Assembly: GCA_945910005.1 (NCBI GenBank)
Contig: OX246745.1
Span: 45,666,822-45,730,821, forward strand
DNA from: Isoperla grammatica
Taxonomy: Eukaryota > Arthropoda > Insecta > Plecoptera > Perlodidae
Length of the DNA: 64,000 nucleotides
Direction of reading: 5' to 3'
Shown here piece after piece: positions 59,870-64,000 of this stretch. A program made the position numbers and the translations under genes. Position 1 is the stretch's first letter. Each line of letters begins with the position of its first letter. Under the pieces are notes generated by a model. The model was not told the origin of the DNA. It did no database searches and saw only the letters and a program-made list of their open reading frames with translations.

Positions 59870-60108
59870 CTTGATGATCTATCTCCTGTCGATTTACTCT
59901 TGAACGGTTTGCCACCTTAAGTGCAGCAGCAGTGCAGCTGGTACAGTTCTATTTCTGGTTTCAAATATCGTTTTATCCTCTTCGCCGCACTTTCCACGCT
60001 TTTGCTATCTCGAACGTAAAACTGAGTATAGCTTCTTTCTGAAAATTTGGCTAATTGCTCAAAAAATTCACTAGGATTACTAAACCGATCGCCTACTTGC
60101 AACGCCAT
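59870..60108 (-). CDS. ZSWIM/MULE gene, exon 1 with in-frame TAA
   Basis: ATG 60108 starts a peptide (GDRFSNPSEFFEQLAKF ... SKSVESAAKRIKRYL) that matches the N-terminus of ZSWIM3-like proteins. Continuing in frame gives GGKPFKSKSTGDRSS to a strong donor, ATCAAG|GTAAGC (59870/59869). The exon leaves two bases. With the first base of exon 2 they form a serine codon, and 239 + 2,560 nt is a whole number of codons (933 including the stop). One in-frame TAA at 59917-59919 interrupts it just before GGKPF. It could be a real null mutation, an allele or a sequence error. Upstream sequence to 60230 is GC-rich and could be the promoter. Confidence 0.75.
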
Positions 60109-61112
60109 GATACCGCTCTGGAAAGTACTTGTCGTCTAATGGCGCGGCGCGCCGTGGCTGCGCAGTTGTTGTCGCAGTGATACCGACGCTCGCCGTTTAG
60201 CGCTAAATTCGCGAAATTTAAGATGGCGGCCCTGACCGTACGACTAGTGCAACATTATTCGTACGGCTGACCGTACGAATATCCACTCCGTTTTATGAAA
60301 CTCCCGATACCGATTCGGGCCGCTATGGGTCGAAAGCGGGCGAGAGCGATGATGTAACTTTTTTATGCCCGATACCGCCAAATTTAACCCGGAATGGAAG
60401 CGTAAAACCCGATACGGATTCGGCACCTCTTTCTAGGCCGATATGCGTGTTAAACGTTGTTTTTAGCTTATTAACATTTGTTTTCAGCGAAAATTAGGAG
60501 ACAATTTAGATTCTAACGAAGAAATATTGTACGTCGTAAGTTGAAATTCTTTTCTATACTGTATTTAATATTATTTTGTTGAGGTTATGTCAAACTATAC
60601 ACGTATTTACTGACTAAGCTTTAAATTAATATTCAATGCAGGTCTAGGCCTAAATATCCCCTCCCCCTAAAGGTCGTATGTCTAGGCCTAGACCTTCACA
60701 GCGTTAGCCCTACTCATATGTACACATAGTGGCAGCAGAATGCTAGGCCTAGTATGTTTTAAACAACACTGAACAACGTTTTCAGTCGATGGCATTTTGA
60801 GGTTATAAACAAAAACAAAAGACGATCACAACATGACTTGTGCGAACTGCACATCATGACTTGTGCGAACTGCGAAGCACTCGGAAAAGCTGAGTTTCTG
60901 ATTGGTTACGACTTCGGCAGCTCCGTCTCTGTGTGATTTCCTCGGCTCGGCACGGCACGGCAGTCCCATATCGGCCTACCTATATCGGACTACGCTATTC
61001 GCGATCGCAAAACTTCGATACGCTCCTAGCGGACAAAATTATCCCTAAGCTAACGGGTCTAGCGCTCTAACTGTCTGCGGATTCTCGCACAAACCACGCG
61101 GTACTAATCTAT
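60109..61112. other. GC-richer upstream region and possible left part of a degenerate DNA element
   Basis: No coding. GTACGAATATCCACTCCGTT and ATGAAACTCCCGATACC at about 60272-60312 resemble, in inverted orientation, sequence near 61995-62040 (TATCGGGAAATTACAGAATA). CGGGTCTAGC at about 61057 mirrors GCTAGACCCG at about 61942. A roughly 1.8-kb TIR element enclosing the foldback is possible but not shown. Confidence 0.4.
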
Positions 61113-61799
61113 TTCTAGCTCTTATACTATTCATTTTGAAGGAAAAATTTATAGGAAAGCGGATTAAGTTTACATGCCAATAGTCATCATAAAGGTTATT
61201 TCAAAATTATAGACCCAGTAGTTAACTTGTTATAACAATTCACGCAAAAAATCGGAAAATAAGCAAAATTTCTTATTGTTCTCTCAACTTAAATTGTTGA
61301 AAAACTAATCATCGAATTTTGACGAGAGTTCCTTTGGAACATGTACCAACAATGTAAGAAAATAAACAAATAAACTTTCTAGATAGAAAGTGCCCCGAAC
61401 GAAAATTCATAGCATGCACTAACATGCAGGGTGCAGCGGTTGGACCTCAAAAGCAGCGGTTTTGGCCGTGAAACTACGCACCCTGCATGTTAGTGCATGC
61501 TATAAATTTTCGTTCAGGGCACTTTCTATCTAGAAAGTTTATTTGTTTATTTTCTCACATTGTTGGTTCATGTTCCAAAGGAACTCTCGTCAAAATCCGA
61601 TCATTAGTTTTTCAACAATTTAAGTTGAGAAAACAATAAGAAATTTTGCTCATTTTCCGATTTTTTGCGTGAATTGTTATAACAAGTAAACCACTGGGTT
61701 TATAATTTTGAAATAACCTTTATGATGACTATTGGCATGTAAACTAATTACGCTTTTCTGTAAGTTTTTCCTTCAAAATGAATAGTATAACAGCTAGAA
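61113..61799. repeat. Foldback: 322-bp inverted arms, 43-bp spacer
   Basis: Left arm 61113-61434 (from TTCTAGCTCTTATACTATTC to AACATGCAGGGTGC) and right arm 61478-61799 (from GCACCCTGCATGTT to AGTATAACAGCTAGAA) are complementary with scattered mismatches and equal length. No coding frame. Confidence 0.92.
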
Positions 61800-63099
61800 G
61801 GAGATAAGTGATCAACGTTCCAGCGATACCGCCAATGTCACACAGAGAAGTTAACCCGGCACGGCCGCCACATTGGCCAGTGACGTCACTTTCAAACGTC
61901 CTTGAGATCGCGAATAGAATAGCTATTTTTTTTATTTTGTGCTAGACCCGCTATGGGAACGACTAATATACTCGCTTTGGAATCGGCACGGATCCATATC
62001 GGGAAATTACAGAATAGGGGTCCGGTACGCATATTTGTACTTGAAATCTTGAACCTGGCCCCAGGCTTCGTACATGATTTTCCTTGCCACTAGCATTTAG
62101 TCTTAGGCCTAGTAGGCCTAGGCTACCTTAGTTATCGTGGCTTGGGCCCTGTTCAGAGTTGCAAAACTTACGTCATTCAGCCGTTTCAATTCTCATTAGG
62201 CCTAGTTGGCTAGAACCTATGTTTCAATCAAAGCCTGACATTTTATGTCGAATCAGCATTAGGCCTAGGGTCTACAAAATTACAAATGCTTGCTTTTAGG
62301 CTACCTACCTAAGGTGTTCATTTGAACACCTGAAATCAATGAAAATGAGTAGACAACGGTATAAGGATGTGATTGAAAAATAAACTACTATTAATTTTTT
62401 AAGGTATGCGCAGTTTAAACTGTTGGGCGAACCGGTCACCACGTCGTGTAGGATTCAAGTAAAAAGGACATAACGAATATATTTTTACTGGCTAGGGGAA
62501 CACCTCCCCAAGAGAGTGACTGCTGATAGCACTCATTACTTTGAAAAATCGTTTTTGTAAGGTTGTAATGATATAACCAGTCTAAATATTTAATGACTAG
62601 GAAAACGCTCTGCGTTAATCGATTTTTTATTATTTATCAAACGAGGCATTTACCTGTTATAATTTCGTTTCGTTTGGCTTCGACCTGTCCGGCTACGGTG
62701 GCCCTACTGAAGCATATGCTCTTGTCAGCAACTGTTAACTTATCGTGGTGGACAGGAATGCGTGCTTTTAATGCTCCTTGGAGGACAGAGAAAGGAGGGC
62801 CCTTATTTTCTCGCCTCTTATAATCGACATATACTATATTACTTAGGCCAAATTCTACCCAGGACCCAAACGGGAGTACAGATATTAGCAAACAAGTTGA
62901 CAATAGCAAAATATATTGCCGTAAATAAACAAATATTTGGTTACGAGATGTCCGTTAACAAAACAATTTAAAAACTCCTGTCATATGTTGACACTATTAT
63001 TCTGCAATTCATTTAAAAAAATTATTAAAATCCGACGGCAAGTTTTAATTTAAAAAATAAATTAAATATTTTATTTGTTTCAGTAGTTATTTTTTTGTA
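61800..63099. other. Non-coding, TAGGCC-rich, nothing recognised
   Basis: TAGGCCTA words cluster at 62100-62270. No gene supported. Confidence 0.4.
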
Positions 63100-63720
63100 G
63101 GTTGCCATCTTGACGGATTTTGCTGGATATGCTAACAGCATCTTGCGTAGTGAGCGTGAGTGTTCACTGAAAATTTCAACCAAATACATAAAGCCGTTTG
63201 ACTTGTGCTCGACGAACAAACTTTTGCATACAAAAAAACAAAATATTTGTTTACAAAATGGCGGTTCAAGTTACTACTTTCAAACTTTTATCACGTGTCA
63301 ATATTCTTATTTTGGACATAAATATAAAAAAAAGTATTTAAATCCGTCCGTAAATTTTAATAAAACAAATTAAAACTCGATATTTTTCACTAATAAATTT
63401 TGTGTAGGTTGGCATCTTAACGGATTTTCTTGGTTATGTTAACAGCATCTACTTCAAAAGTCCAGAGTGTTGACTAAAAATTTCAGCCAAATCCGTTAAG
63501 AAGTTTAACCTGTGCGCGAAGAACAAAAAAATTAAAACTCGATATTTTTCACTAATTAATTTTTTGTAGGTTGGAATCTTGACGGATTTTTTTGTTTATG
63601 TAAACAGAATCTATACTTGTAATAACAAGAGTTTATATAAAATTTCAGCCAAATCCGTCAAGCCGTGTGACCTGTGCGTGACGAACAAACTTTTGTGCAC
63701 AATCAAAGACAAAGCGCCAA
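63100..63720 (+). repeat. Three diverged copies of a ~130-bp repeat
   Basis: GTAGGTTGGCATCTTGACGG, then TATGTTAACAGCATCTA, AAATTTCAGCCAAATCCGT and GACGAACAAACTTTTG, occurs from about 63099, 63405 and 63567, with AATTAAAACTCGATATTTTT between. Likely a dispersed element in partial tandem. The terminal 63721-64000 shows nothing further except GGCGTC-rich words near 63880-63925. Confidence 0.75.
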
Positions 63721-64000
63721 TCGAGTTGAAATGTGAGATTCACTCTACTTCGCTACGCTCATCTAATCATAACGTTTTTGGTACCAATCGATTCGTATTT
63801 AAAAACTGAATGAAAAATAATTTTCGTTTTTTCTATAGGACAAACGGTGTAAAAGTTATAATCCAAAACGTTCGGTGGCGTCGTGTGGCGGCGTCAGGTG
63901 GCGTCGCGGCGCCACTGACGCCGTCTGCAGCAATTCCGCCGTTGTAACCCTGGTCCAAAAACATTGTTATACATGCCTTTGCATAATCCCGTTTACCGCT

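Overview
The window is a transposon-packed, AT-rich stretch of an animal nuclear genome. Nearly every open frame belongs to a retroelement or DNA transposon. Host coding is limited to one exon of vitamin K-dependent gamma-carboxylase (30022-30261) and a two-exon MULE/ZSWIM-type gene (56319-60108) that may itself be a transposase. An R1-clade LINE and a tRNA-derived SINE with an insect-like body point to an arthropod, probably an insect. The octamer TAGGCCTA recurs throughout. Species assignment is inference and I cannot go further. No prokaryotic signals are present.

Region 2.4-29.1 kb is one deep nest that can be unpicked from target-site duplications. The oldest visible layer is a CR1/jockey-type LINE. 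It is split inside its endonuclease by Ty3/gypsy element 1 (2747-26255, duplication ATATG on both sides). Gypsy 1 took an R1-type LINE in its gag (3624-10778, minus strand, duplication TAGTAC), a 38-bp palindromic insertion in its leader, and, in its 3' LTR, a Polinton-type DNA polymerase B fragment (17173-19781) and a younger gypsy element 2 (19982-26233) with an intact pol. The R1 LINE's 3' UTR contains a TIR element carrying a MADF exon (4308-5087). A 200-N gap (19782-19981) hides at least 580 bp of gypsy 2's 5' LTR.

Region 29-36 kb: two small hAT elements, then the gamma-carboxylase exon with a good splice donor, then about 62 copies of a 92-bp satellite starting 40 bp after that exon.

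Region 36-48 kb: an intact CR1-type LINE (minus) whose product starts with a signal-peptide-like segment and a 2A-like NPGP motif; a tRNA-derived SINE; a decayed Penelope-like element (PLE A) split by a 3.55-kb TIR element (duplication ACC) that itself holds a 1.26-kb hAT (duplication CAAGAAAC). PLE A ends in a hammerhead-ribozyme-like motif.

Region 48-56 kb: foldback MITEs, a SINE fragment, a long CATA microsatellite, and two near-identical copies of a second Penelope-like element (PLE B) head to head as 1,483-bp inverted arms around a 241-bp spacer, each arm carrying RT, GIY-YIG and a hammerhead-like motif.

Region 56-64 kb: the ZSWIM/MULE gene with a 100-bp minisatellite in its intron, a 322-bp-arm foldback, and diverged repeats to the end.
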